DNA from: Herpetosiphonaceae bacterium
GTDB lineage: Bacteria > Chloroflexota > Chloroflexia > Chloroflexales > Kallotenuaceae
Reading direction: 5' to 3'
Assembly (NCBI GenBank): GCA_036374795.1
Contig: DASUTC010000264.1
Coordinates: forward strand, 1 to 64,000
Length of the DNA: 64,000 bases
The notes under the pieces: model-generated
What the model was told of the DNA's origin: nothing
Databases searched by the model: none
What the model saw: only the letters and a program-made list of their open reading frames with translations
In this document: in pieces, positions 1-8,018 of the stretch
How positions within the stretch are numbered: the first letter of the stretch is position 1
How the letters are laid out: every line of letters starts with the position of its first letter
Position numbers and translations under genes: made by a program

Positions 1-809
1 TGCTGGCGCTCCACAGCGTAGGCGCGCGCGTACTCAAAGGCTTGTTTGGCCGAGCCAAGCGACGCCGCGCCCAGGCCCGCGCGCCCAATGTCGAGCGTCT
101 GCATCGAGATCGCGAAGCCCTGGCCGGGCTGTCCGATTACGTTCGCGGCGGGCACGCGACAATCCTCGAAGAACAGGCTGGCGGTGTGCGATGCGCGCAG
201 GCCCATCTTCTCCTCGACCTTGCCGACCTTGAAGCCGGGAAAATCTTTCTCGACGATGAACGCCGTGATGCCGCGCGGCCCTAGCGACGGATCGACCGTG
301 GCGAAGACCACCAGCGTATCGGCGAACGAGCCATTGGTGATCCACATCTTGCTGCCGTTGAGCACCCACTCATCGCCGTCCTGCCGCGCCGTGGTGCGAA
401 TATGCGCCGCGTCCGATCCGGCGTTGGGCTCCGTCAGGCACCACGCGCCGATCTTCTCGCCCGTCGCGATCGGCGTGAGGTATTTGTGCTTCTGCTCCTC
501 GTTGCCGCCCAGGAAGATCGTCATCCCCGCAAGCTGCACCGACGCGCCGATGATCGTCCCAACCGATGCGTCGTACCGATTCAACTCCTCCATCAGGATG
601 CAATAGCCGGTGATGCCCATCTCGATGCCGCTGTACGCTTCGGGAAAAGGAATGCCCATCAGCCCTAGCTCAGCCGCCTTTTTGAGCACAGGATACGGCA
701 CGGCCTCTTCTTCGTCGTACTGGCGGGCGACCGGCGCGACTTCCTTCTCCGCAAACTCGCGGATCGTCTGGCGCAGCATCTTCAAGTCTTCGGATAGTTC
801 GGTAGGCAT
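1..809 (-). CDS. Acyl-CoA dehydrogenase, 3' end off window
   Basis: FAD enzyme that oxidises an acyl-CoA to the 2-enoyl-CoA and passes electrons to ETF, in the cytoplasm. The 269 residues present begin MPTELSEDLKMLRQ. They hold the helical N-terminal domain and the middle beta-domain with the family signature near residues 121-132 (WCLTEPNAGSDA) and 146-157 (WVLNGSKMWITN). The C-terminal helical domain with the catalytic base is beyond the left edge. GGAG lies about 10 bases before the ATG at 809. The gene diverges from the TetR-type gene at 1065, a usual arrangement when that regulator controls it. Substrate chain length cannot be told. Confidence 0.93.
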   Translation of the reverse strand, partial: MPTELSEDLKMLRQTIREFAEKEVAPVARQYDEEEAVPYPVLKKAAELGLMGIPFPEAYSGIEMGITGYCILMEELNRYDASVGTIIGASVQLAGMTIFLGGNEEQKHKYLTPIATGEKIGAWCLTEPNAGSDAAHIRTTARQDGDEWVLNGSKMWITNGSFADTLVVFATVDPSLGPRGITAFIVEKDFPGFKVGKVEEKMGLRASHTASLFFEDCRVPAANVIGQPGQGFAISMQTLDIGRAGLGAASLGSAKQAFEYARAYAVERQ

Positions 810-966
810 AGTGGTGGCTCCTTTGCACGTGTACAGCTCGTGTGCAGGATCGACGAGGATGGTGCTGACGGCGCTGTCAGCATTCGAGCGATTCAGCAGC
901 GCGATGGCTGGTATGAGCTATACTTTGCTGTTCCTCATTGCGCAGAGAAGACGCTCAACAAAACAG

Positions 967-996
967 TTGCGCCACTCGACGGGACACAGCTATAAT
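967..996 (+). promoter_or_regulatory. Sigma-70-type promoter of the TetR gene
   Basis: TTGCGC (967-972), an 18-base spacer and a perfect TATAAT (991-996). Transcription should start near 1003, about 60 bases before the ATG at 1065. The stretch 1003-1035 is AT-richer and would be a natural place for the regulator to bind, but I see no clean palindrome in it. Confidence 0.6.
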
Positions 997-1064
997 GAGG
1001 AAACCTGAAAAGTATTCAGATTATAAGTCCGCTCTGACGACGCTGTCAAGCGCATGAGGCCCCC

Positions 1065-1709
1065 ATGACTCGCAAACAGCCCATATCGACGCCGCTGCTC
1101 AACCAGCCGAAGCAAGCCCGCTCACGCCAGACAGTGACGCGCATTCTGGATGCCGCCGCCGAGCTATTCACGACCCAGGGCTACGACAACACCACCACCA
1201 GCGACATCGCCAATCGTGCAGGCAAGCCGGTCGGCTCGGTCTATACCTACTTCAAAGATAAACAGCAGATTTTACTGGCGCTGTGGGATAAGCTGTACCA
1301 GCAAGAAACCGAGGCCGCGCTGGCCGAGCTGGAGATTGGGGAGTCGGAAAATCTGCGCGAACTGATCGATCGGGCGGTCGCGCGGCTTTTCGAGCGGCAT
1401 ATGTTCTACCGCAAGCTCAGCCCGACGCTGGCCTACCTTGCCACGCAGGACGCGGAAGTCGCCGCCCGTGTGCGCGAGCTGAACCGGATCGCCCTGGAGC
1501 GGATTCAGCGCTTCTTGCGGCAGATCAACGAGCACGGGCTGGGCCATATCGCCGACCCGGAGGCGGCGGCGGTTGTGATTCAGGTTTCGACCGAAACGCT
1601 GGCGGGCATGGGCCTGCCCTACACCACGCACATCAGCAGCGCCCGGGTCCAGGCGGCGCTCAGCGCGATGATCTGGAGCTTTATCACGCTACCGGCACCA
1701 CGCTCATAG
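1065..1709 (+). CDS. TetR/AcrR family transcriptional regulator
   Basis: A 214-residue DNA-binding repressor. The TetR helix-turn-helix is at about residues 18-65: TRILDAAAELFTTQGYDNTT, then SDIANRAGKPVGSVYTYF with the typical YxYFKDKQQIL recognition-helix end. The rest is an all-helical ligand and dimer domain without a family-specific motif I recognise. Divergent from the acyl-CoA dehydrogenase at 809, so fatty-acyl or amino-acid catabolism is a likely target (inference from position). It is convergent with the EamA gene, whose stop is only 14 bases away. Confidence 0.92.
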   Translation: MTRKQPISTPLLNQPKQARSRQTVTRILDAAAELFTTQGYDNTTTSDIANRAGKPVGSVYTYFKDKQQILLALWDKLYQQETEAALAELEIGESENLRELIDRAVARLFERHMFYRKLSPTLAYLATQDAEVAARVRELNRIALERIQRFLRQINEHGLGHIADPEAAAVVIQVSTETLAGMGLPYTTHISSARVQAALSAMIWSFITLPAPRS

Positions 1710-1723
1710 TGCCCGATCGGGAG

Positions 1724-2626
1724 CTAGCGCTCTGAGACTGTGGGCAGATACCCATCGGCTGCTCTGGTCTGACGTGTCTCGCTGCGCGCCAGTAGGATCA
1801 CTGCCACCAGGATCAGGCCGCCGCCCACAATTTGCACCAGCATGATTCTCTCGTGCAAAAAGAGCACCGCCAGCAGCACCGTCACCAGCGGCTCGAACGT
1901 CGAAAGCGTCGCGGCATTGGTCGGGCCGACGCGCTCCAGGCCGGCAAAAAATGTGACGATCGCCAGCACGGTCGAGATCAGCGCAATAGCTACGATGGCG
2001 CTCCAACCGGCGATGGTCGTGGGAAAGTGTACGCCCTGGATCGCGGCGATCGTGGCGTAGACCAGCGCCGCCGCCGTCATGATCACCGCCGACGAGGGAA
2101 TCGCGCCGGTTCGGGCGGTCACGCGGCTGCCGACCAGGATGTAGACGGCGTAGATCACGGAGGTGGCAACACCCAGCGCGATACCAAGCGGCTGGCCGCC
2201 TCCCGCAGGGCCGATCGTCAGCGCCGCGCCGACCAGGGCGCAGACGAGCGCGGCCAGCTTAACCGGAGTGATGCGCTCGCGCAGAAAGATCGCCGATAGC
2301 GCTGTCACCAGCACGGGATAGAGATACAGCAGCAGCGCCACCAGCGACGCCGAGGCCATCGTCAGCGCCATGAAGTACGCCAGCGATTGCGCGACGTAGC
2401 CGATGCCACCCATCAGCGCGAGGTTCAGCAGTATCCGCCCGCGCGGAAAGCGCAGCCGCCACGCGCCCATGATGCCGCCCATCACCGCCGAGGCGATCAC
2501 GAAGCGCACAAACAAGACCGTTATCGGATCGGCACCGGCGTCGTAGGCGATCCGGGCGAAGATCGCCAGTGCGCCGAAGGAGAGCGCCGAGATAATAATC
2601 AGGAGCAGGCCAAGTCCACGTTGCAT
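1724..2626 (-). CDS. EamA/DMT family membrane transporter
   Basis: Inner-membrane drug/metabolite transporter of about 300 residues with some ten hydrophobic helices in two EamA halves. The first half begins at GLGLLLIIISALSFGALAIF, and the second contains TNAATLSTFEPLVTVLLAVL, the usual EamA end signature (FEPLVAxxLA). Members export amino acids, nucleosides or drugs; the substrate cannot be read from sequence. Start chosen at the ATG at 2626, where the first helix follows at once. A longer frame begins at 2713 but adds a non-helical leader. No good Shine-Dalgarno is visible before either start. Confidence 0.85.
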   Translation of the reverse strand: MQRGLGLLLIIISALSFGALAIFARIAYDAGADPITVLFVRFVIASAVMGGIMGAWRLRFPRGRILLNLALMGGIGYVAQSLAYFMALTMASASLVALLLYLYPVLVTALSAIFLRERITPVKLAALVCALVGAALTIGPAGGGQPLGIALGVATSVIYAVYILVGSRVTARTGAIPSSAVIMTAAALVYATIAAIQGVHFPTTIAGWSAIVAIALISTVLAIVTFFAGLERVGPTNAATLSTFEPLVTVLLAVLFLHERIMLVQIVGGGLILVAVILLARSETRQTRAADGYLPTVSER

Positions 2627-2794
2627 AGCGGGGAGTGTAGCCGTCGTGGTCGGCGGTGTCAACAGACCTTCGGCGCATGCCGGGTGGTCGGATCGCTTCC
2701 GTTGGTACCACAATTAGAGGTTTGTGATACGAATCACGGGAGGTATGTCGATGGAGCTACGTAGCGTTGATCTACTTTTACTACCTCGCGCTGC

Positions 2795-2823
2795 TGGTCA
2801 AGATGCTTGAAATGGACTATACT
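2795..2823 (+). promoter_or_regulatory. Promoter for a probably leaderless transcript
   Basis: TGGTCA (2795-2800), 17 bases, then TATACT (2818-2823). Transcription is expected about 7 bases further on, at or beside the A of the ATG at 2831. No Shine-Dalgarno precedes that ATG. Together these suggest a leaderless mRNA for the small-protein/HNH pair. Confidence 0.45.
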
Positions 2824-2830
2824 CAAGACT

Positions 2831-3076
2831 ATGGTACGTGCATACGAAGAAATCATTGATTTTATCGCAGCGGGAACTAGCCCCGGCAAAATTATCGCCT
2901 TCCGCCCGTCCGAGACGACAAAAGCACGTGTCGCTGATCTCATTCACCGTGAGAAAACCGGCGGGTTGTCGTCGGATGAGGCTGCTGAGTTGGCTCATTA
3001 CCTCCAACTTGAGCACTTAATGCGCCTCACGAAAGCGCGTGCGCTACACCATTTGGCCCATGACGAGCTACATTAG
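2831..3076 (+). CDS. Small conserved helical protein paired with HNH nuclease
   Basis: An 81-residue soluble protein (MVRAYEEIIDFIAAGTSPGK..), charged and probably all helical, with ELAHYLQLEHLMRLTKARA near its end. I know this protein type from cyanobacteria and Chloroflexi, where it directly precedes a small HNH nuclease. Here too it overlaps the HNH reading frame by 17 bases, so the two are translated together. Function is unknown; a partner or modulator of the nuclease is possible. An upstream in-frame ATG at 2807 would lie before the predicted transcript start. Confidence 0.7.
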   Translation: MVRAYEEIIDFIAAGTSPGKIIAFRPSETTKARVADLIHREKTGGLSSDEAAELAHYLQLEHLMRLTKARALHHLAHDELH

Positions 3077-3511
3077 TGCGGAATTACGGCGGCTTGTCAC
3101 GGCGCGTGCCGACGGTATCTGCGAATATTGCCTGATTCACGAAGACGACACGTACTTCGGCTGCCAGATCGATCATATCATTAGCGAAAAACACGGCGGC
3201 CCACAAGTGAAGACAACCTCGCCCTCGCCTGCATCTTCTGTAATCGATACAAAGGGAGCGATATTGGCTCCATCGATTGGGCAACCAATAGCTTTGTACG
3301 CTTTTACAATCCCCGTACCGACGCCTGGGCAGATCACTTTGAACTCGATGGGATTATCATCAAACCACGCACAGCGATTGGTGAAGTTACTGCACGCATT
3401 TTAGAGCTTAACAACAGTGAGCGCTTGCTAGAGCGGCAGATGCTCCAGGCTGTGGACCGATATCAAACTCCAGAAGCGCGAGTCCGTACACAAACGTACC
3501 CGACGCTCTAA
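3060..3511 (+). pseudogene. HNH endonuclease, broken by a 1-base frameshift
   Basis: The first frame reads MTSYISAELRRLVTARADG, then CEYC, then GCQIDHIISEKHGGP. This is the N-terminal zinc pair and the His half of an HNH nuclease. After about 3207 the frame changes: the next frame continues DNLALACIFCNRYKGSDIGS (second CxxC and the N/H part), then VRFYNPRTDAWADHFELDG, and ends at the TAA at 3509-3511. One G missing from a GG at about 3208 (GTGGAAGAC read as GTGAAGAC) restores a protein of about 150 residues, normal for the family. It is either a recent inactivation or a sequencing error. It overlaps the upstream gene by 17 bases. Confidence 0.8.
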
Positions 3512-3726
3512 AACCCCTTGATGCGCCCGCTTCCCGTGATGCCTCGCGGTTTTTTTACATCGCCAATAAGAGGCACAAAACGATTCTGACCCTCAATAAA
3601 CCTCATCCTCAAACCCTTATACGCTACTGTGACGCGGCCAGGAGGTAGCGATCGACTCGCCAGCAGCGCCGATCTCCGATACACTATCCAGAACAACTGA
3701 CCAGACGCAACTTAATGGAGCCACAC

Positions 3727-4539
3727 ATGCGCGTTTTCATCTCGGTTGACATGGAAGGCATCGCGGGGATCGTCCATGCGGAGCAGACGCGGCCACACGC
3801 GCCGGAGTACGAGCGAAGCTGCCGCCTGATGACGGCGGAGGCCAACGCGGCGATCGAAGGGGCGCTTGCGGCGGGCGCGCGCGAGATCGTCGTCAGCGAC
3901 TCGCACTGGGACATGCGCAACATCATCGCCGATGAGCTGAATCCTGCCGCCGAGCTGATCCAGGGATCGCCGCGCCCGTGGTCGATGATGCAGGGCATCG
4001 ACGAGCGCTTCGACGCGGTCTGCTTCGTCGGCTACCACGCGATGGCCGGGACCGAGGCGGCGGTGATCGATCACACCTACACCGGCAGCATCCTGAACGT
4101 CCGCCTGAACGATCAGCCCGTGGGCGAGATCGGCATCAACGCGGCGCTGGCAGGACACTTCGGCGTGCCGGTCAGGCTGGTGACGGGCGATCAGCAGGCC
4201 GTCGCCGAGGCGCACGCGCTGCTGGGCGCGGATCTCGTCACCGTCGCAGTGAAGCAGAGCGTCGCGCGATTTGCCGCCCGCTCGGTCGCGCCGGTGGTCG
4301 CGCGCGAGCGCATCCGCGAGGCGATGACGCAGGCGCTACGCCAGCGCCGCGAGCCGTGGCGTGTCACAGGATCGATCAAGCTATCGGTGGACTTCATGAA
4401 GACGCAGCAGGCGGACATGGCGGCGCTGCTGCCGGGCGCTGAGCGAACCGCGCCGCGAACCGTCGAGTTCGCGCACGACGATTATTTGACTGTTTTTCGC
4501 GCCTGGCGGGTGCTGTTCACGCTGGGACAGTTGGATTAG
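3727..4539 (+). CDS. dppA: M55 family D-aminopeptidase (DppA-like)
   Basis: Zinc peptidase releasing N-terminal D-amino acids (typically D-Ala) from short peptides, probably cell-wall derived, in the cytoplasm; the family forms decamers. The metal-site motifs of M55 are present: SVDMEG at residues 5-10, VVSDSHWDM near 57-65, FVGYHAMAG near 100-108, and GEIGINAALAGHFGVP. Length (270 residues) is normal. The ATG at 3727 is chosen because GGAG sits 6 bases before it; an ATG at 3715 overlaps that ribosome site and has none of its own. The gene stands alone between two intergenic regions. Confidence 0.9.
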   Translation: MRVFISVDMEGIAGIVHAEQTRPHAPEYERSCRLMTAEANAAIEGALAAGAREIVVSDSHWDMRNIIADELNPAAELIQGSPRPWSMMQGIDERFDAVCFVGYHAMAGTEAAVIDHTYTGSILNVRLNDQPVGEIGINAALAGHFGVPVRLVTGDQQAVAEAHALLGADLVTVAVKQSVARFAARSVAPVVARERIREAMTQALRQRREPWRVTGSIKLSVDFMKTQQADMAALLPGAERTAPRTVEFAHDDYLTVFRAWRVLFTLGQLD

Positions 4540-4567
4540 GTCGATCGTGGGGCAGATAACAAGCGTA

Positions 4568-4605
4568 GGCCCTCACCCCCGAATGTTAGCGACGGGGTGA
4601 GGGCC
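4568..4605. terminator. Perfect 12-bp hairpin after dppA
   Basis: GGCCCTCACCCC (4568-4579) pairs exactly with GGGGTGAGGGCC (4594-4605) around a 14-base loop. It lies between the convergent dppA and the small gene ending at 4627. There is no T-run on either side, so it may be a protective or bidirectional hairpin rather than a classic terminator. Confidence 0.5.
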
Positions 4606-4626
4606 AAACGATCAGTACGTTACTTC

Positions 4627-4881
4627 TCAGTGGGTAACTTCGTGCGCGGCAGGCTCGCCGTGCAACTGCGGACCGGCGCTGGACTGAAGATCGCCGCGAG
4701 CGCCGCCCTCGCCTTCGAGACGCTCGGCATGGCCGTCGTGCTCTGGCTCATGCGCCCCGTGGTGATGATGCGAGGCACCCGTCGGATCGTAGTGCTTGAC
4801 AAGGCTGGCTGTGCGAACCCGCCGATCGTACTCTCCATCAACTGCGGCAACGAAAGATTTGAGCGCATCGAACAGGCCCAT
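4627..4881 (-). CDS. Small histidine-rich protein of unknown function
   Basis: An 84-residue soluble protein. The N-terminal third (MGLFDALKSFVAAVDGEYDR) looks helical. The middle contains HHHHGAHEPEHDGH, a cluster that could bind Zn, Ni or Cu. I recognise no family. Support for the gene is local: AGAGGTG lies 7 bases before the ATG, and a strong promoter stands 43 bases upstream. The frame on the opposite strand over the same bases has neither. Metal handling is inference from composition only. Confidence 0.6.
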   Translation of the reverse strand: MGLFDALKSFVAAVDGEYDRRVRTASLVKHYDPTGASHHHHGAHEPEHDGHAERLEGEGGARGDLQSSAGPQLHGEPAAHEVTH

Positions 4882-4923
4882 ATGCTACACCTCTTGAGAT
4901 GATTTTCACATAATTGCACGGCA

Positions 4924-4952
4924 AGTATAATGCCTCTATAGATCCTTTGCAA
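4924..4952 (-). promoter_or_regulatory. Promoter of the His-rich small gene
   Basis: On the minus strand: TTGCAA (4952-4947), 17-base spacer, TATACT (4929-4924). Expected start near 4917, giving a leader of about 36 bases that carries the AGAGGTG ribosome site. Confidence 0.6.
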
Positions 4953-5033
4953 GTACTGTTCCGGCGCTGAAACATGGCATACCGCCGCGTCGGACGGAGT
5001 ATAATACCAGAGCGTTTCGCGAAAGGAGCCCGT

Positions 5034-5774
5034 ATGTCCGCCCCACTCGGCTGCCTGATCCTGCACGGCTTCACCTCCAGCTTAGATACCGTCCGCGCGC
5101 TCGTGCCAATGGTCGAGCGGCTTGAGCTGCCGTACCGCCTGCCAATCCTGCGCGGGCACTGCACCCGCCCGGAGGACCTGTGCGGCGTCACCTGGGGCGA
5201 CTGGTACGAGGATGCCGCTGCGGCCATGCACGACCTGCGCACCGAGGCCGATCAGATCGTCGTCTGCGGCCTGTCGATGGGCGGGCTGGTCGCGCTGCAT
5301 CTGGCCGCCGAGCATCCCCACGACATCGCGGGCGTCGTCACGATCGCGGCGGCGCTCCAGATTGCCGACCCGCTGATCCACTTCAGCCCGATCCTGGCGC
5401 GTCTCGTCAAGATGTGGAAGGCCAATCCGGGGAACGGCTACGCCGATGCGTCGCTGGTCGCCAGCAACACCAACTACACCCGTATCGCCACCGACGCGCT
5501 CGTATCGCTCCACCGCTACGGCAAAGTCGTCACCAACATCCTGCCGCGCGTCGAGACGCCGCTGCTGCTGATCCACAGCCGCCGCGATCGCGTGATCAAG
5601 CCCGCGTCGGCGGAGATTATCCACCAGCGCGTTAGCTCGCGCAACAAGCGGATACGCTGGTTCGATGTCTCAGGGCATGAGATGTTGCAGGACTGTGAGG
5701 CGGATGCCGTCGTCGCCGAGGTGGAGCAGTTCATTCGGACGCTTCAGGTGACTAACAGGTCGGTGCTGGCGTAA
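5034..5774 (+). CDS. Alpha/beta hydrolase (carboxylesterase/monoacylglycerol lipase-like)
   Basis: Cytoplasmic serine hydrolase of 246 residues, similar to Est30-type carboxylesterases. The oxyanion-hole motif LILHGFTSS is at residues 8-16. The nucleophile elbow is GLSMGG near residues 80-85, the acid is in HSRRDRVI and the catalytic His in VSGHEML. Thus Ser-Asp-His are all present in order. Start at the ATG at 5034, with GAAAGGAG 6 bases upstream and TATAAT at 5000-5005. An in-frame ATG at 4974 lies upstream of that -10 box. The natural ester is unknown. Confidence 0.88.
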   Translation: MSAPLGCLILHGFTSSLDTVRALVPMVERLELPYRLPILRGHCTRPEDLCGVTWGDWYEDAAAAMHDLRTEADQIVVCGLSMGGLVALHLAAEHPHDIAGVVTIAAALQIADPLIHFSPILARLVKMWKANPGNGYADASLVASNTNYTRIATDALVSLHRYGKVVTNILPRVETPLLLIHSRRDRVIKPASAEIIHQRVSSRNKRIRWFDVSGHEMLQDCEADAVVAEVEQFIRTLQVTNRSVLA

Positions 5775-5797
5775 ATTCTGCTATACTTGGTAATGCT

Positions 5798-5821
5798 AGG
5801 GCGCAGGTGCTGCGCCCTTTT
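5798..5821 (+). terminator. Rho-independent terminator of the hydrolase gene
   Basis: AGGGCGCA (5798-5805), loop GGTGC, TGCGCCCT (5811-5818) and then TTT. Compact G/C stem with a short T-run, 24 bases after the stop codon. Confidence 0.75.
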
Positions 5822-5861
5822 GGTGCAATGCATAGAATGAAGTAACAAGGATACCTGAAGC

Positions 5862-7310
5862 ATGGCTCAACCGCAACGCCCGTATCGCGCACCCAATCGC
5901 GTCCCACCTCGGCGGCCAACACCGTCAAGCGCGCGGGCATATGGCATCGGACGGGCTCGGCGCAGCGGTGGTTGTAGCTTGATCATCGCCGCCCTGCTCG
6001 CCGTGCTGTGCGTCGGCGGAGCGTACACCTATAAGCGCGTATCGGGAGCGATCAATGCGATCAGCAGCGGGCAGGAGGTGCGCAGCACGCAGGTGGCCGC
6101 GGGGCCGCCGCCCGTGATTTTGAAGGAGCCATTCAACGTGCTGGTGATCGGCGTCGATCTGCGGGCCAACCAGCAGGACGAGGGCGCGCGCTCCGACACG
6201 CTGATCGTGGTGCATGTCGATCCAGTTCAGAAATGGGCCTCGATGCTCTCGATCCCGCGCGATACATTCGTCCAGATTCCTAACAGCGCGTGCGCGGGTG
6301 CCGCTGGCACCAAGATCAACGCGGCCTACTCATGCGGCTACAGCAATCCCAGCATCTACGGGCCGAAGGCCACCCCGCAAGACGCGGGGGCGGCGCTCGC
6401 CGCCGATACGGTCGAGGATTTTCTGGGCATCACCATCGACTACACCGCGCAGGTCGACTTCAACGGCTTCCAGAAGATCGTCGACGCGCTGGGCGGCATT
6501 ACCGTAGACGTGCCGCGCGCGATCCTCGACGCCGAGTATCCGACCGAAGACAATGGCTACATGCGGCTGTACATTCCCGCCGGGCTCCAGCGCATGGACG
6601 GCACGACCGCGCTGCGCTACGCCCGGACGCGCCACGCCGACAACGACTTTGGCCGCGCACAGCGGCAGCAGCAGGTGATGCAGGCCGTGCTTGACGAGCT
6701 GAAACGCCAGGGCTTGCTCAGCCGGGTCGAGGCCGCGCCGGAGCTGCTCGATGTCGCCAGCCAGTCGGTCAGGACCACGATCAAGCTCAACGATCTTAGC
6801 ACGCTGCGCGGCCTGGCGGCGCTGGCGCAGGAGATCAAGCCCGATCAGATCCAGCGCCTGGTGATGAAGCCCGAAACCAATCCCGACGGCACGAGCAACC
6901 TGATGGGCGATCTCAGCTCGGCGATTCAGTGGGACCCGGCATATGTGCAGCGGATCGCGCAGCAGTTCCAGCTTCCGCCCGGCGAGCAAGCGCCGTCGCC
7001 TGCGGTGGTCCAGGTGCAGAACGGGACGCTGATTCGTGGCCTGGCCGGGCAGGTGACGACCGATCTTGAGGTGCGCGGGTATAAAACCGCCAAGCCGACC
7101 GACGCGCCTGAGAAGGGCATTCCCCACACGCTGATCCTCGACTACACCGGCAAGCCGGATGTCACCAGGCGCCTGGCGCAACTGCTGAGCATCGACGCGG
7201 CGTACATTCAAGACGCCTCAGCGGAAAGTCCGCCGCCGAATGTGGACGTTGTGGTGCGGCTGGGAGATGATTACCAGCCGCCGACCAGCGCGACCGGCAT
7301 CAAGCAGTAG
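5862..7310 (+). CDS. LytR-CpsA-Psr family cell-envelope ligase
   Basis: Membrane-anchored phosphotransferase of the LCP family, which attaches glycopolymers to peptidoglycan from polyprenyl-phosphate carriers. It is 482 residues long. It has a short basic, Pro-rich cytoplasmic start, one membrane helix at about 37-56 (SLIIAALLAVLCVGGAYTY), and the LCP domain at about 85-270. Family Asp/Arg motifs are visible: VIGVDLRAN, ARSDTLIVVHVDP, MLSIPRDTFVQIP and RYARTRHADNDFGRAQRQQQ. A LytR_C domain follows (VVQVQNGTLIRGLAGQVTTD, ~380-470). AAGGAT lies 12 bases before the ATG. Single gene between two hairpins. Confidence 0.92.
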   Translation: MAQPQRPYRAPNRVPPRRPTPSSARAYGIGRARRSGGCSLIIAALLAVLCVGGAYTYKRVSGAINAISSGQEVRSTQVAAGPPPVILKEPFNVLVIGVDLRANQQDEGARSDTLIVVHVDPVQKWASMLSIPRDTFVQIPNSACAGAAGTKINAAYSCGYSNPSIYGPKATPQDAGAALAADTVEDFLGITIDYTAQVDFNGFQKIVDALGGITVDVPRAILDAEYPTEDNGYMRLYIPAGLQRMDGTTALRYARTRHADNDFGRAQRQQQVMQAVLDELKRQGLLSRVEAAPELLDVASQSVRTTIKLNDLSTLRGLAALAQEIKPDQIQRLVMKPETNPDGTSNLMGDLSSAIQWDPAYVQRIAQQFQLPPGEQAPSPAVVQVQNGTLIRGLAGQVTTDLEVRGYKTAKPTDAPEKGIPHTLILDYTGKPDVTRRLAQLLSIDAAYIQDASAESPPPNVDVVVRLGDDYQPPTSATGIKQ

Positions 7311-7315
7311 CGGGG

Positions 7316-7340
7316 CAGCGGGCAGGTCATCTGCCCGCTG
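7316..7340. terminator. Perfect 10-bp hairpin between convergent genes
   Basis: CAGCGGGCAG (7316-7325), loop GTCAT, CTGCCCGCTG (7331-7340). It sits between the stops of the LCP gene and the phosphoribosyltransferase gene, only 3 bases from the latter, and can serve both directions. T-rich tail is weak. Confidence 0.65.
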
Positions 7341-7343
7341 TGC

Positions 7344-7907
7344 TTATCCTTCCGCCGATGTCCTTACATCACCGCCCGGTTGTTGCAGCCGCAGCGCCGA
7401 TGCCAGCTCTGGATGGGTGACATATTGCCCGTCGACCAGCACCTCGCGATCCCAGGGGTTCAAGATCAGCGCATCCGAGGTCAGCGCCACAAAGTCGGGC
7501 CGGGGCTGCGCCCAGGTGTGCGCGTACAGCACCGCCGTGCGCACGTGAGTAGCGCCCATTCGCTGCACCTCCTCGGCGGCGATCGAGAGCGTCTGGCCGC
7601 TATCGGCGATCTCGTCCACGATCAACACACGCCGTCCTTTGACCTTATCCGGCGGCCTGATGATCCAGGTGGGATGCTGCCGCACCACCGCGTCGTTGAA
7701 GCGACGGGTTAGACGGATCGGGTACAGCTCGCGGCGCAGAATACACGCGAGCATCGTCGCCGGAAAGAACCCGCCCCGCGCGATGCCCAGGATAATCTGC
7801 GGCTCGTCCCGCTCGATCTGCACCGCAAGCTGGCGCACCATCGCCTCGAAGCGCTCCCACGAGATCGGCTCGACCCCGACGCGATGTGAATAATCGTATG
7901 ATTGCAT
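7344..7907 (-). CDS. Purine-type phosphoribosyltransferase
   Basis: Transfers the phosphoribosyl group of PRPP to a base, most likely hypoxanthine, guanine or xanthine (salvage), in the cytoplasm. The 187 residues show LGIARGGFFPATML (substrate-side loop) and the PRPP-binding signature RVLIVDEIADSGQTLSIA. They end with a domain like archaeal/xanthine PRTases (ILNPWDREV). Start at the ATG at 7907 (MQSYDYSHR) because GGAG sits 6 bases upstream; a longer frame from 7964 has none. Exact base specificity is not clear. Confidence 0.85.
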   Translation of the reverse strand: MQSYDYSHRVGVEPISWERFEAMVRQLAVQIERDEPQIILGIARGGFFPATMLACILRRELYPIRLTRRFNDAVVRQHPTWIIRPPDKVKGRRVLIVDEIADSGQTLSIAAEEVQRMGATHVRTAVLYAHTWAQPRPDFVALTSDALILNPWDREVLVDGQYVTHPELASALRLQQPGGDVRTSAEG

Positions 7908-7970
7908 GGGCACTCCACTGCTAGCACACACTTGGTATTGTAACCAATTAATCCCGCCATCCAAGACGAA

Positions 7971-7994
7971 AGGGACGTTCCGCTGAACGCCCCT
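7971..7994 (-). terminator. Terminator of the aldolase gene
   Basis: Read on the minus strand: AGGGGCGTT, loop CAGCGG, AACGTCCCT (one G-U pair), then TTCGTCTT. It lies 25 bases after the aldolase stop codon. Confidence 0.65.
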
Positions 7995-8018
7995 TCGCGC
8001 CGACCGTGAGCCTCGCCG

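Noticed and set aside
4597-4902. 101-codon plus-strand frame opposite the His-rich gene
   Set aside because: The minus-strand frame has a promoter and ribosome site; the plus-strand frame has neither and begins inside a hairpin.
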